Of a stretch of 64,000 bases of DNA, positions 37,532-48,998 are shown one piece after another; positions within the stretch are counted from its first letter, which is position 1; each line of letters opens with the position of its first letter. A model generated the notes under the pieces. It was not told where the DNA came from. It made no database searches and saw nothing but the letters and a program-made list of their open reading frames with translations. Made by a program: the position numbers and the translations under genes. Origin of the DNA: Pseudoxanthomonas composti (GTDB lineage: Bacteria; Pseudomonadota; Gammaproteobacteria; Xanthomonadales; Xanthomonadaceae); NCBI RefSeq assembly GCF_004122095.1, contig NZ_SAWZ01000001.1, forward strand, positions 620,001 to 684,000, in the 5' to 3' direction.

Positions 37532-40207
<2,676 letters not shown>

Positions 40208-40278
40208 CGGGTGTCCTTGGAACGGGAAACCGGGTACTTCAGCACAGGGCGGTGCTGGGCGGCATGTGACGAAAGTGA

Positions 40279-40375
40279 CAGGAACGAGTGATGAGGAACG
40301 AGGAACGAGTGAAAAAACGGGGCTGCCGCATTTCGCCTTGACTCGTTTCTCGTTCCTCTCAACTCGTTCCTCGCC
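40279..40375. repeat. GGAACGAG-type inverted-repeat element, copy C (314-bp gap)
   Basis: The gap 40208-40521 contains two tandem elements. In copy C the left arm CAGGAACGAGTGATGAGGAACG with GAACGAGTG pairs with ACTCGTTTCTCGTTCCTC and AACTCGTTCCTCGCC. The centre is AAAAAACGGGGCTGCCGCATTTCGCC. It is followed by TCAAGCGTGCCCCCCACCGACGG, a near copy of the last codons and stop of the RND gene, showing that the element plus flank was duplicated. Confidence 0.75.
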
Positions 40376-40426
40376 TCAAGCGTGCCCCCCACCGACGGGG
40401 TGCTGCGCGGCATGTGATGAAAGTGA

Positions 40427-40521
40427 AAGGAACGACTGAAGAGGAACGAGGAAAGAGTGGAAAAACGGGGTTACGCCTTCGCTCTCACTCGTTTCTCGTT
40501 CCTCTCAACTCGTTCCTCGCC
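40427..40521. repeat. GGAACGAG-type inverted-repeat element, copy D
   Basis: This is the second member of the tandem pair, about 147 bp after copy C, and it ends at the stop codon of the RND gene (TGA then GGCGAGGAACGAG on the minus strand). The arms are AGGAACGACTGAAGAGGAACG / CTCACTCGTTTCTCGTTCC and AACTCGTTCCTCGCC. The centre AAAAACGGGGTTACGCCTTCGC differs by a few bases from that of copy C. Confidence 0.78.
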
Positions 40522-43500
40522 TCAAGCGTGCCCACCCACCGACGGCGTCTGCGCATCCAGCGCCTTCAGCTCATTGGCCACCGACTCGGGCGACTTGGTG
40601 TACGGGGCGATCAGGGTGTAGAAGGCCGGCACCACGTACAGCGACAGCAGCGTGGACAGCGAGACGCCGAAGATCACCACGACACCGATCGTGGCGCGGC
40701 TGGCCGAGCCGGGGCCGCCGGCCAGCACCAGCGGCACGGCGCCGACCACCGTGGCAATGGAGGTCATGAGGATCGGGCGCAGGCGCACGCTGGCCGATTC
40801 GACGATGGCCTGGTGCACGCTGCGGCCTTCATCGCGCAGCTGGTTGGCGAACTCCACGATGAGGATGCCGTTTTTGGCCGCCAGGCCTACCAGCATTACG
40901 ATGCCGATCTGGCTGAACAGGTTGAGCGTACCGCCGGTGGCCCACAGCCCGACCAGCGCGCCCAGCACCGCCAGCGGCACGGTCAGCATGATCACCAGCG
41001 GGTGGGCGAAGCTTTCGAACTGCGCGGCCAGCACCAGGTACACCACCAACAGCGCCATGCCGAAGGTCAGCAGCACCGCGGCGCCGGACTTCTGGTACTC
41101 GCGCGACTCGCCCTTCCAGTCCACCTGCGCGTAGTCAGGCAGCTCTTCGCGCGCGACCTGTTCCACCCAGGCGATGGCATCGCCCAGGGCGTAGCCCGGC
41201 GCCAGGCCAGCGCTGATGGTCACCGCGCGCAGGCGATTGAAGCGGTTGAGGGTGCCGGCCTCGGCCACCTCGGTCAGCTCCACCAGGTTGGACAGCGGGA
41301 TCAGCTGGCCGCTGCTGGAACGCACGCGGATCGATTCCAGGTCCGCCGGCGAGGTGCGTCCCTCGCGGCCGGCCTGCACCATCACGTCGTATTCCTCGCC
41401 ATTGTCGACGAAGGTGGTCGCGCGCACCGAGCCCATCAAGGTCTCCAGCGCGCCACCGATCTCGGTCACCGACACGCCCAGGTCCGCCGCACGCTGGCGG
41501 TTGATGTTGACCCGCATCTGCGGCCGGGTTTCCTTGTAGTCCGAATCCGGGCCGACGATGCCGGGGTTGGATTCCATGCGCTTGAGCACCGCATCGCGCC
41601 ACTGCGCCAGCTCGCCGTAATCCGGCCCGCCCAGCACCAGCTGGAACGGCTGGCCGCGCGAGCGCACCAATCCACCCTGCACCTGCGTGCGGGCGCGCAC
41701 GCCGGTCAGCACGCCCAGCTTGCGCTGGATCTCGGCGGCCACCTCGGTGGTGGGGCGTTCGCGCTTGTCCCAGTCCTGCAGGAACACGCTGACCCGGCCG
41801 GTGTGCATTTCCTCGCTGGCACCGAAGCTGCCGGGCACGCGCGGGTTGGCGCGCGCGATCGGCTTGCCCTCGCCCACCATCGGCATCACCAGCTTCTCCA
41901 GCTGGTGCATCTGCGCCACGGTGTAGTCGTAGCCGGCGCCTTCGGGACCATCGATCATGATCTGGAAGCTGCCGCGGTCCTCGGCGGGCGCCAGCTCAGC
42001 GGGAATGCACTTGATCAACACAGCGCTTGCGCCCAGGGCGGCCAGCAGCAGCAGCGCGAAGATCCAGGTCTTGCCGACGCTGCGCTCCAGCGAGCGCCCA
42101 TAGGCGGCACTGACGCGCTCCATGCGCGTGTTGAACCAGTGGTGGAAGCCGCGCGACTTGCCGGCGCCGTGGGCCTTGAGCAGCTTGGAGGACATCATCG
42201 GCGTGAGCGTCAGCGCCACGAAGGCCGAGATGGCCACCGCCGCGGCCAGGGCCACGGCCAGCTCGCGGAACAGGCGCCCCGTGCTGCCTTCCAGGAAGCC
42301 GACCGGCAGGAACACCGCCACCAGCACCGCGGTGGTGGCGATCACCGCGAAGGCCACCTGGGACGTGCCGCGCTGGGCGGCCACCAGCGCCGGTTCGCCC
42401 AGGTCGATGCGGCGTTGCACGTTTTCCACCACCACGATGGCGTCGTCCACCACCAGGCCGATGGCCAGGATCAAGGCCAGCAGGGTCAGCAGGTTGATCG
42501 AGAAGCCGAAGGCGTACATGGCGATGAAGGCGGCGATCAGGCATACCGGGACGGTCACCGCCGGGATCAGCGCGGCGCGGAAGCTGCCGAGGAAGATCCA
42601 GATCACCACCAGCACCAGGATCACCGCCTCGATCAGGGTGTGGTAGACGCGCTCGATGGAGGCATCGATGAAGGTGGTGGTGTCGAAGGCGACGAAGATG
42701 TTCGTGCCGGCCGGCAGGTTCTTCTGGATCTCTGCGGCCTCGGCACGCGCCACGCGGGCCACGTCCAGGGCGTTGGCGGTGGAGTTGCGCACGATGCCCA
42801 GGCCCACGTTGGGCACGCCGTTGCTCTGGAAATAGGCGCGGCGCTCGGCCGAGCCCAGCTCCACCTGGGCCACATCGCCCAGGCGCACCACGTAGCCGTC
42901 CGGGCCCTTGCCCAGCGGGATGCGGGCGAAGTCCTCGGGCTTGAGGTAGGTGCGCTCCACGCGCAGGGTGAAGTCGCGCTGGGCCGATTCGATGCTGCCG
43001 GCCGGCAGTTCCACGTTTTCCCGATTCAGTGAGTTGCGCACGTCGGTCACGGTGAAGCCGCGCGCGGCCAGCTGGTCGCGGTCCAGCCAGATGCGCATGG
43101 CATAGCGCTGGCGTCCGCCGATGCGCACCTGCGCCACGCCGTCCAGGCTGGAGAAGCGGTCCACCACGTAGCGCTCGGCGTAGTCGGACAGCTGCAGGGT
43201 GTCCATCACCGAGGAGCTCATGTTGAGCCACAGGATCGGGTCGGCATCGGCCTCCACCTTGGAGATCTGCGGCGGGCGCGCCTGGTCGGGCATGCGGTCG
43301 GACACCCGGCTGACCGCATCACGCACGTCGTTGGCCGCGGCCTCCACGTCGCGGCGCGGCGCGAACTCGATGCTGATCTCCGAGCCGCCGTTGCGGCTGC
43401 GCGCCTCGATGGTCTCGATGCCCTCGATGCCCGCCAGCGCGTCCTCCAGCACCTGGGTGATGCGGCTTTCCACCACCGCCGCCGAGGCGCCGGTGTATTC

Positions 43501-43647
43501 GACCTGCACCGAGACGATGGGCGGATCGATCGCCGGCAGCTCGCGCAAGGTCAGGCGGGTGAAGGACATCACGCCCAGCACTACCAGCAGCAGGCTCATG
43601 ACCACGGCCAGCACCGGGCGCGTGATGGACAGGTCGGAGAGCTTCAC
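40522..43647 (-). CDS. RND (HAE1-type) multidrug efflux permease
   Basis: A 1041-residue proton-driven inner-membrane pump subunit. Twelve helices in the 1+5+1+5 pattern flank two large periplasmic loops. The helix 4 motif GLVVDDAIVVVENV (~400-413) has the essential Asp pair, and the second half has the matching GLAAKNGILIVEFANQ. It is the shorter type close to the MexK/VmeF/TriC group rather than AcrB. Translation starts at GTG, overlapping the TGA of the fusion-protein gene (GTGA). No outer-membrane factor gene is adjacent, so it probably borrows a TolC/OprM homologue. Confidence 0.92.
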   Translation of the reverse strand: MKLSDLSITRPVLAVVMSLLLVVLGVMSFTRLTLRELPAIDPPIVSVQVEYTGASAAVVESRITQVLEDALAGIEGIETIEARSRNGGSEISIEFAPRRDVEAAANDVRDAVSRVSDRMPDQARPPQISKVEADADPILWLNMSSSVMDTLQLSDYAERYVVDRFSSLDGVAQVRIGGRQRYAMRIWLDRDQLAARGFTVTDVRNSLNRENVELPAGSIESAQRDFTLRVERTYLKPEDFARIPLGKGPDGYVVRLGDVAQVELGSAERRAYFQSNGVPNVGLGIVRNSTANALDVARVARAEAAEIQKNLPAGTNIFVAFDTTTFIDASIERVYHTLIEAVILVLVVIWIFLGSFRAALIPAVTVPVCLIAAFIAMYAFGFSINLLTLLALILAIGLVVDDAIVVVENVQRRIDLGEPALVAAQRGTSQVAFAVIATTAVLVAVFLPVGFLEGSTGRLFRELAVALAAAVAISAFVALTLTPMMSSKLLKAHGAGKSRGFHHWFNTRMERVSAAYGRSLERSVGKTWIFALLLLAALGASAVLIKCIPAELAPAEDRGSFQIMIDGPEGAGYDYTVAQMHQLEKLVMPMVGEGKPIARANPRVPGSFGASEEMHTGRVSVFLQDWDKRERPTTEVAAEIQRKLGVLTGVRARTQVQGGLVRSRGQPFQLVLGGPDYGELAQWRDAVLKRMESNPGIVGPDSDYKETRPQMRVNINRQRAADLGVSVTEIGGALETLMGSVRATTFVDNGEEYDVMVQAGREGRTSPADLESIRVRSSSGQLIPLSNLVELTEVAEAGTLNRFNRLRAVTISAGLAPGYALGDAIAWVEQVAREELPDYAQVDWKGESREYQKSGAAVLLTFGMALLVVYLVLAAQFESFAHPLVIMLTVPLAVLGALVGLWATGGTLNLFSQIGIVMLVGLAAKNGILIVEFANQLRDEGRSVHQAIVESASVRLRPILMTSIATVVGAVPLVLAGGPGSASRATIGVVVIFGVSLSTLLSLYVVPAFYTLIAPYTKSPESVANELKALDAQTPSVGGHA

Positions 43648-44726
43648 TTGGGCTGGCCCGCGCTGGCGGCGGCCGGTGTGCCCGGTGCCGGCAGGCTACC
43701 GTCGCGCACCTTCAGGCCCGCGCGCAGCTTGCCCACACCATCGACGACGATGCGCTCGCCCACCACGACGCCTTCCAGGATCTCGGCCTTGCCGTCATGG
43801 CGCTCGCCCACGCGCACGTCGGCGCGCTCGACGGTGTCATCGTCCTTGACCCGGTAGACGAAGGACTCGCGACCGACCTGGACCACGGCGATCTCCGGCA
43901 CCACCAGCGCCTGCCGCGCCGGCTGGTACAGCCGCACGTCCATCAGCATGCCGGGCTTGAGCTGGCGGTCGCCGTTGTCGAAGCTGGCGCGCACGGTGAT
44001 GGCGCGGGTGGCCTCGTCCACGCGCGCATCCACGGCCGAGACCGTGCCATCGAAATCCTCGCCCGGCCAGGCGGCCACCGTGCCGGAGACCTGGCGCCCC
44101 AGCTGCACCTGCGCCAGCTGCGCCTCGGGCACCTGGAAGTCCACGAATACGCTGGAGATATCGTCCAGCGTGGCGATGACCGTCTGCGAGGTCACCAGCG
44201 TGCCGGGGCTGACCTGGCGGATGCCCAGCACGCCGGAGAACGGCGCGCGCACCTGGCGGTCGCTGATGGCCGCGCGCATCTGCGCCACGCGCGCCTGCGC
44301 GCCGTCACGAATCGCCCGCTGGGTATCGATGGTGGACTTGGCCACCAGCTGCTGGGCCACCAGCTGCTGCTGGCGGCGATACAGCTGGTCGGCTTCGACG
44401 AAGCTGGCCTCGGCGCCCAGCAGGGCCGCATCCTGGGCATTGCCGCGCAGGGTCAGCAACAGCTGGCCGGCGCGCACTTCATCGCCGCTTTCGAAATGAA
44501 CGCGCTCGACCACATCGCTGACCGCGGCGGTCAGGGCCACCGATTCGCGTGCGCGCACCGTGGCGATGGACTGCACCGTGGAATTCCATGAACTCAGCGA
44601 CAGCGTCTGGATCGTCACCGGCACCGGTGCGGACGGCGGGGCCTTGGGGGCCTCCTTCTGACAGGCTGACAGGCATGCGAAGACGGCGAACAGGCCGGCC
44701 ACACTGGCACGGGAACGCAAGGACAT
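43644..44726 (-). CDS. RND efflux periplasmic adaptor (membrane fusion lipoprotein)
   Basis: A 360-residue adaptor that links the RND pump to the outer-membrane channel. A lipoprotein signal ends LSAC (C22), so it is anchored in the inner membrane. The biotinyl-lipoyl halves flank a short alpha-hairpin (~90-150), followed by the beta-barrel and membrane-proximal domains (GTLVTSQTVIATL, VDARVDEATRAITVRA, PGMLMDV). It is co-transcribed with and coupled to the permease by a 4-bp overlap. The start at 44726 is selected because the signal peptide begins there. Confidence 0.92.
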   Translation of the reverse strand: MSLRSRASVAGLFAVFACLSACQKEAPKAPPSAPVPVTIQTLSLSSWNSTVQSIATVRARESVALTAAVSDVVERVHFESGDEVRAGQLLLTLRGNAQDAALLGAEASFVEADQLYRRQQQLVAQQLVAKSTIDTQRAIRDGAQARVAQMRAAISDRQVRAPFSGVLGIRQVSPGTLVTSQTVIATLDDISSVFVDFQVPEAQLAQVQLGRQVSGTVAAWPGEDFDGTVSAVDARVDEATRAITVRASFDNGDRQLKPGMLMDVRLYQPARQALVVPEIAVVQVGRESFVYRVKDDDTVERADVRVGERHDGKAEILEGVVVGERIVVDGVGKLRAGLKVRDGSLPAPGTPAAASAGQPK

Positions 44727-44960
44727 GCAGGGGGTTCCACCACGGATCGGGATCACCGTGAGTGTAACGAGCGCGAGCGCGATTGGTTGACCCACGCGCC
44801 GCTTTTTCAAGCATGACCTACGACACGTGCCGTTTGCGGAGACCGCGCTCGCCGTTTCAGGCGATACCGTTCGGCGCGCCTGGACAGCCACGCATGGGCG
44901 CGCGATCGAGACATCTGAACAATCTGTCCCCGCGCGATCAAGCTCACTGCGTGTCGCTCC

Positions 44961-45050
44961 GTGGGAGCGACTCCGGGTGGCCTAGGGCCATTAGCCGCGA
45001 AGGGGCCTTACTGGTAACGCCCCTTCGCGGCTGAAGCCGCTCCCACAGGG
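44961..45050. repeat. REP hairpin, copy R3, in a 350-bp gap
   Basis: The gap 44727-45076 between the efflux adaptor and cysNC contains this REP. GTGGGAGCGACTCC pairs with GCTGAAGCCGCTCCCAC, enclosing CCGCGAAGGGGCCTTAC / GTAACGCCCCTTCGCGG. GGTGGCCTAGGGCCAT in the left arm shows it is the inverse of copy R2. It lies 26 bp after the cysNC stop, where it could stabilise the operon's 3' end. The rest (44727-44960) shows no gene. Confidence 0.85.
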
Positions 45051-45076
45051 CTTCGGACGGCTGGTCGAGCTTGCCT

Positions 45077-47056
45077 TTAGGCCTGCTCCAGATACTCCAG
45101 CACCTGCGCAGCCAGGACCTCGGCGCTGTCGCTGCCGCCCTGCAGGTGCAGCTCCGGCGCCTCCGGCCGCTCATAGGGCGAGTCGATGCCGGTGAAGTTG
45201 GGAATCCTGCCGGCGCGCGCCTTGGCGTACAGGCCCTTGACGTCGCGTGCCTCGGCGATGGCCAGCGGGGTATCGACGAAGACCTCGATGAATTCGCCCG
45301 GCGCGAAGCGCTCGCGCGCCATCTGCCGCTCGGCGCGGAACGGGGAGATGAAGCTGACCAGGACGATCAGGCCGGCATCGGCCATCAGCCGCGCCACCTC
45401 GGCCACGCGGCGGATGTTCTCCACGCGATCTTCGTCGGTGAAGCCCAGGTCCCGGTTCAGGCCGTGGCGCACGTTGTCGCCATCGAGGATGAAGGTGTGA
45501 TGGCCCAGGGCATGCAGGCGCTTTTCCACCAGGTTGGCGATGGCCGACTTGCCGGCGCCGGACAGCCCGGTGAACCACAGCACGCGCGGGGTCTGGCCCT
45601 TGATGCGCGCGCGCGCGGCCTTGTCCACGTCCAGGTGCTGCCAGTGCACGTTGCCGGCGCGGCGCAGGGCGAAATCCAGCGTGCCGGCGCCCACGGTGGC
45701 ATTGCTCTGCCGGTCGATGAGGATGAAGCCACCCAGCGCGCGGTTCTCGGCATAGGGCGCAAAGGCGATGGGCTCGTCCAGCGCCAGGTTGCACACGCCC
45801 ACCTCGTTGAGCTGCAGGCGCTTGGCCGCCAAGGGCTCCTGCGTATTCACGTCCACCCGGTGCTTGATCTCGCTGACGCTGGCCGACACGGTGCGCGCGC
45901 CCAGCTTGAGCCAGTACGGGCGACCGGGGAGCAGCGCGGCATCGTCCATCCACAGCACGTGCGCGGCGAACTGGTCGGCCACCTCCGGCGGATCGCCGGC
46001 TGCGGCGATGACATCGCCCCGGCTGATGTCCACCTCCTCGGCCAGGGTCAGCGTCACCGCCTGCCCGGCGCGGGCGCGGTCGATGGCGCCATCCACGCCC
46101 AGCACCTGCGCCACCGTGGAGCGGCGGCCGGACGGCAGCACCACCACCGGGTCGCCGGGGCGCACCTCGCCGGCGGCAATCGTGCCGGCAAAGCCGCGGA
46201 AATTCTGGTGCGGGCGGTTGACGTACTGCACCGGCAGACGCAGGCCCGCCTGGGACTGGGCGTCGTCCAGCGTGATCGATTCCAGGTGTTCCAGCAGCGC
46301 CGGGCCGTCGTACCACGGCGTGCGCGTCGACCGCGCCGAGAGGTTGTCGCCCTCCAGCGCCGACAGCGGGATGCACTGCACGTGGGCGATGCCCAGCTGC
46401 GCGGCCAGCGCGCGGTAGCCGGTGACGATGTCCTCGAACAGCTTCTGGTTGAAGTCCACCAGGTCCATCTTGTTCACCGCCAGCACCACGTGGCCGATGC
46501 CCAGCAGCGAGACGATGTAGCTGTGGCGGCGGGTCTGGGTCATCAGGCCCTTGCGCGCATCCACCAGCACCACCGCCGCGTCGGCGGTGGACGCGCCGGT
46601 GGCCATGTTGCGGGTGTACTGCTCATGGCCCGGGCAGTCGGCGACGATGAACTTGCGCTGGTCGGTATCGAAGTAGCGGTAGGCCACGTCGATGGTGATG
46701 CCCTGCTCGCGCTCGGCCGCCAGGCCATCGAGCAGCAGCGCGTAGTCGATGTTCTCGCCCTGGGTGCCGTGGCGGCGGCTGTCCGACCGCAGGGCGGCCA
46801 GCTGGTCGTCGAACAGGCGCTTGCTGTCGTACAGCAGCCGGCCGATCAGCGTGCTCTTGCCATCGTCCACGCTGCCGCAGGTGATGAAGCGCAGCAGCGG
46901 TTTGGATTCGTGCAGGTGGAGGTAGGTTTTGACGGCTTGGCCGTCGGGATTGGGGATTGGCGATTGGGGATGGCCAACAGCGCCGCCTTCCGAGGTTGTC
47001 TCCGCAAAGCCCGGCTTCTGCCAATCCCCAATCCCCAATCCCGAATCCCGCCCCAT
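45077..47056 (-). CDS. cysN: Bifunctional sulfate adenylyltransferase subunit 1 / APS kinase
   Basis: A CysN-CysC fusion of 659 residues. The CysN GTPase part has GSVDDGKST (61-69), [12 protein letters not shown], and NKMDL, and drives APS formation by CysD. The APS kinase part begins near residue 480 with [11 protein letters not shown] (~492-502) and makes PAPS. The ATG shares a base with the cysD stop (TGATG). Residues ~3-12 ([10 protein letters not shown]) and ~30-38 (PQSPIPNPD) are translated from the two arms of a GGGATTC-type inverted repeat; homology to CysN starts only near residue 43 and no usable in-frame start lies between, so these extra residues are probably present in the protein. 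Confidence 0.93.
   Translation of the reverse strand: MGRDSGLGIGDWQKPGFAETTSEGGAVGHPQSPIPNPDGQAVKTYLHLHESKPLLRFITCGSVDDGKSTLIGRLLYDSKRLFDDQLAALRSDSRRHGTQGENIDYALLLDGLAAEREQGITIDVAYRYFDTDQRKFIVADCPGHEQYTRNMATGASTADAAVVLVDARKGLMTQTRRHSYIVSLLGIGHVVLAVNKMDLVDFNQKLFEDIVTGYRALAAQLGIAHVQCIPLSALEGDNLSARSTRTPWYDGPALLEHLESITLDDAQSQAGLRLPVQYVNRPHQNFRGFAGTIAAGEVRPGDPVVVLPSGRRSTVAQVLGVDGAIDRARAGQAVTLTLAEEVDISRGDVIAAAGDPPEVADQFAAHVLWMDDAALLPGRPYWLKLGARTVSASVSEIKHRVDVNTQEPLAAKRLQLNEVGVCNLALDEPIAFAPYAENRALGGFILIDRQSNATVGAGTLDFALRRAGNVHWQHLDVDKAARARIKGQTPRVLWFTGLSGAGKSAIANLVEKRLHALGHHTFILDGDNVRHGLNRDLGFTDEDRVENIRRVAEVARLMADAGLIVLVSFISPFRAERQMARERFAPGEFIEVFVDTPLAIAEARDVKGLYAKARAGRIPNFTGIDSPYERPEAPELHLQGGSDSAEVLAAQVLEYLEQA
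46946..47053. repeat. GGGATTC-type inverted-repeat element, copy F2, inside the cysNC 5' end
   Basis: On the plus strand the left arm is CGGGATTGGGGATTGGCGATTG (two parts) and the right arm CCAATCCCCAATCCCCAATC with CCGAATCCCGCCCC. About 45 bases lie between. Read on the minus strand it starts three bases into cysNC and keeps the frame open to the conserved part. It shares GGGGCGGGATT at one end with copy F1. Confidence 0.8.
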
Positions 47057-48027
47057 CAGAAATACCCCTCCAGCTTCTTCTTCTCCATCGACGCGCCCGG
47101 CTCGTGGTCGATCACCCGGCCCTGGCGCTCGGAGGAGGTGGCCACCAGCATCTCGGCGATGATCTTCTCCAGCGAATCGGCACTGGATTCGATCGCGCCG
47201 GTCAGCGGATAGCAGCCCAGGGTGCGGAAGCGCACCGATCTGAGCTGCGGCACCTCGCCCTGGCGCAGCGGCAGGCGCTCGTCGTCGACCATGATCAGCG
47301 CGCCCTCGCGCTCCACCACCGGGCGCGGGGCGGCGAAGTACAGCGGCACCACCGGGATGCGCTCGCGGTAGATGTACAGCCAGATATCCAGCTCGGTCCA
47401 GTTGGACAAAGGGAATGCACGCACGCTCTCGCCCGGGTGGACGCGGGCGTTGTAGAGGTTCCACAGCTCCGGGCGCTGGTTCTTCGGGTCCCAGCGGTGC
47501 CTGGCGTTGCGGAAGGAGAACATGCGCTCCTTGGCGCGGGACTTTTCCTCGTCGCGCCGCGCCCCGCCGATGGCCGCATCGAATCGGTACTTGTCCAGCG
47601 CCTGCTTCAGGCTCTGGGTCTTCATCACGTCGGTATGCACCGTGGCGCCGTGGCTGATCGGGCCGATGTCCTGCGCCACGCCGTCGGGGTTGATGTGCAC
47701 GCGCAGGTCCACCCCGGTCTCGGCCGCGCGGCGGTCGCGGAAGGCGATCATCTCGCGGAACTTCCAGCGCGTGTCCACGTGCAGCAGCGGGATCGGCGGC
47801 ACCGCCGGGGCGAAGGCCTTGAGCAGCAGGTGCAGCAGCACCGAGGAATCCTTGCCCACCGAATACAGCATCACCGGGTTGCGGAACTCGGCCGCCACCT
47901 CGCGCAGCAGGTGGATGCTCTCGGCCTCCAGCCGGTCCAGGTGCGACAGCGGCATCCAAGTCGGGGCGGAGGCGATCGAACCGGAGCTGGACATCGGGCG
48001 GGAACGGACCTGGTCGAAGGCGCTCAT
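47056..48027 (-). CDS. cysD: Sulfate adenylyltransferase subunit 2
   Basis: CysD, with CysN, forms adenylylsulfate from sulfate and ATP. The PP-loop [15 protein letters not shown] (~52-66), [35 protein letters not shown] and the C-terminal [11 protein letters not shown]...KKKLEGYF are all present. Start choice is open: 48027 gives 323 residues, 47994 gives 312, and 47955 ([13 protein letters not shown]) gives 299, nearest to E. coli CysD. R87 (numbering from 48027) replaces the glycine of the usual HVDTGWKF motif. It lies 47 bp after the TauE-like gene and overlaps cysNC by one base. Confidence 0.93.
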   Translation of the reverse strand: MSAFDQVRSRPMSSSGSIASAPTWMPLSHLDRLEAESIHLLREVAAEFRNPVMLYSVGKDSSVLLHLLLKAFAPAVPPIPLLHVDTRWKFREMIAFRDRRAAETGVDLRVHINPDGVAQDIGPISHGATVHTDVMKTQSLKQALDKYRFDAAIGGARRDEEKSRAKERMFSFRNARHRWDPKNQRPELWNLYNARVHPGESVRAFPLSNWTELDIWLYIYRERIPVVPLYFAAPRPVVEREGALIMVDDERLPLRQGEVPQLRSVRFRTLGCYPLTGAIESSADSLEKIIAEMLVATSSERQGRVIDHEPGASMEKKKLEGYF

Positions 48028-48074
48028 GGTAGCCCCCGCCCGATGCGGGGCCGCGGCATGGAGGGAAGACATGC

Positions 48075-48827
48075 TCAGAGGACTCCGAAATGTCGCAGCA
48101 GCGTGCGGCCGCTGAGAACGATGACCAGCAGGCCGACGGCGGCCAGCATCGGCCGCGGGCGCACGTAGCGGACCAGCCAGGCGCCGACCGGCGCGGCCAG
48201 CACGCCACCGATGGCCAGCCCGGCGATGAGCTGCCAGTGGCTCAGCCCCAGCGTCAGCAGGAACACCACCGAGGCGGTGAGGGTGACGAAGAATTCCACC
48301 GCGTTGACCGTGCCCACCGTCAGCCGCAGGTCGTTGCCGCGCGCCAGCAGGTTGCTGGCCACCACCGGGCCCCAGCCGCCGCCGCCCAGCGCATCGACCA
48401 GTGCGCCGAAGAAGCCCAGCGGCCGCAGGTGCGAGGCGACCACGCGCGGGCGGTACTCGCGCAAGGCGCGCACCACGATCCACACGCCCATCAGCAGCAG
48501 ATAGCCGGCGATCCACGGCTTCATCAGCTCACCGGGCAGGCTGGCCAGCAGGTAGGCCCCGATGCCGGCACCAACGACACCCGGCAGCAGCAGCGGGCGG
48601 AACAGCATCCGGTCGATGTTGCCGAAAGCGTGGTGCGAGGCCGCCGAGGCGCCGGTGGTGAAGCATTCGGCCGCGTGCACGGTGGCGCTGGTGACCGCCG
48701 GCGGCACGCCCACGCCCAGCAGCAGGCTGGAGGCGGTGATGCCGTAGGCCATGCCCAGGGCGCCATCGACCAGCTGGGCGCCGAAGCCGATGGCAACGTA
48801 GGTCAGCAGATCGGCGGGCAGATCCAT
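48075..48827 (-). CDS. TSUP/TauE-SafE family sulfur-anion permease
   Basis: A 250-residue inner-membrane protein with about eight helices in two repeats. [16 protein letters not shown] (~14-29) and [13 protein letters not shown] (~143-155) are the two family repeat motifs. TSUP proteins move sulfite, sulfonates, sulfate or thiosulfate. As the first gene of the tauE-like/cysD/cysNC operon and divergent from cysJIH, it is likely the sulfur-anion transporter that feeds this pathway, or an exporter of excess sulfite. This role is inferred from context. Confidence 0.87.
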   Translation of the reverse strand: MDLPADLLTYVAIGFGAQLVDGALGMAYGITASSLLLGVGVPPAVTSATVHAAECFTTGASAASHHAFGNIDRMLFRPLLLPGVVGAGIGAYLLASLPGELMKPWIAGYLLLMGVWIVVRALREYRPRVVASHLRPLGFFGALVDALGGGGWGPVVASNLLARGNDLRLTVGTVNAVEFFVTLTASVVFLLTLGLSHWQLIAGLAIGGVLAAPVGAWLVRYVRPRPMLAAVGLLVIVLSGRTLLRHFGVL

Positions 48828-48902
48828 GCAGGGCGGGTTCGGTGGGGGGCGAGGGCTGAGAGCGGGCCAGAGTATTCATGCCGCCCCGCGCAGGGCGGAA
48901 AT

Positions 48903-48944
48903 GCGCGGAAAGCATAAGCGCATAACCGTTGATCCTTTCCGCGC
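48903..48944. promoter_or_regulatory. 10-bp inverted repeat between the two divergent cys operons
   Basis: GCGCGGAAAG (48903-48912) and CTTTCCGCGC (48935-48944) are perfect complements separated by 22 bases that include an AT-rich GCATAAGCGCATAACC. It sits midway between the TauE-like start (48827) and the cysJ start (48999). The position suits a shared operator, for example for CysB, although CysB sites are poorly conserved and this is inference. Confidence 0.5.
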
Positions 48945-48998
48945 TTGCGCCGGCCCCCCTAGCCTGCAAGCCCTGCCGCTTTGCCCGCTCACCTGTTC

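Noticed and set aside
40414..43032. Long plus-strand open frame (872 codons) opposite the RND permease
   Set aside because: Composition is His/Arg/Gln-rich as expected for the complement of a GC-rich gene; no domain is seen and the opposite strand encodes a clear RND permease.
45077..48208. A single 1043-residue frame that runs from upstream of cysD through cysNC
   Set aside because: Its first part is the wrong frame of cysD and of the TauE-like gene; the true cysNC begins at the ATG overlapping the cysD stop.
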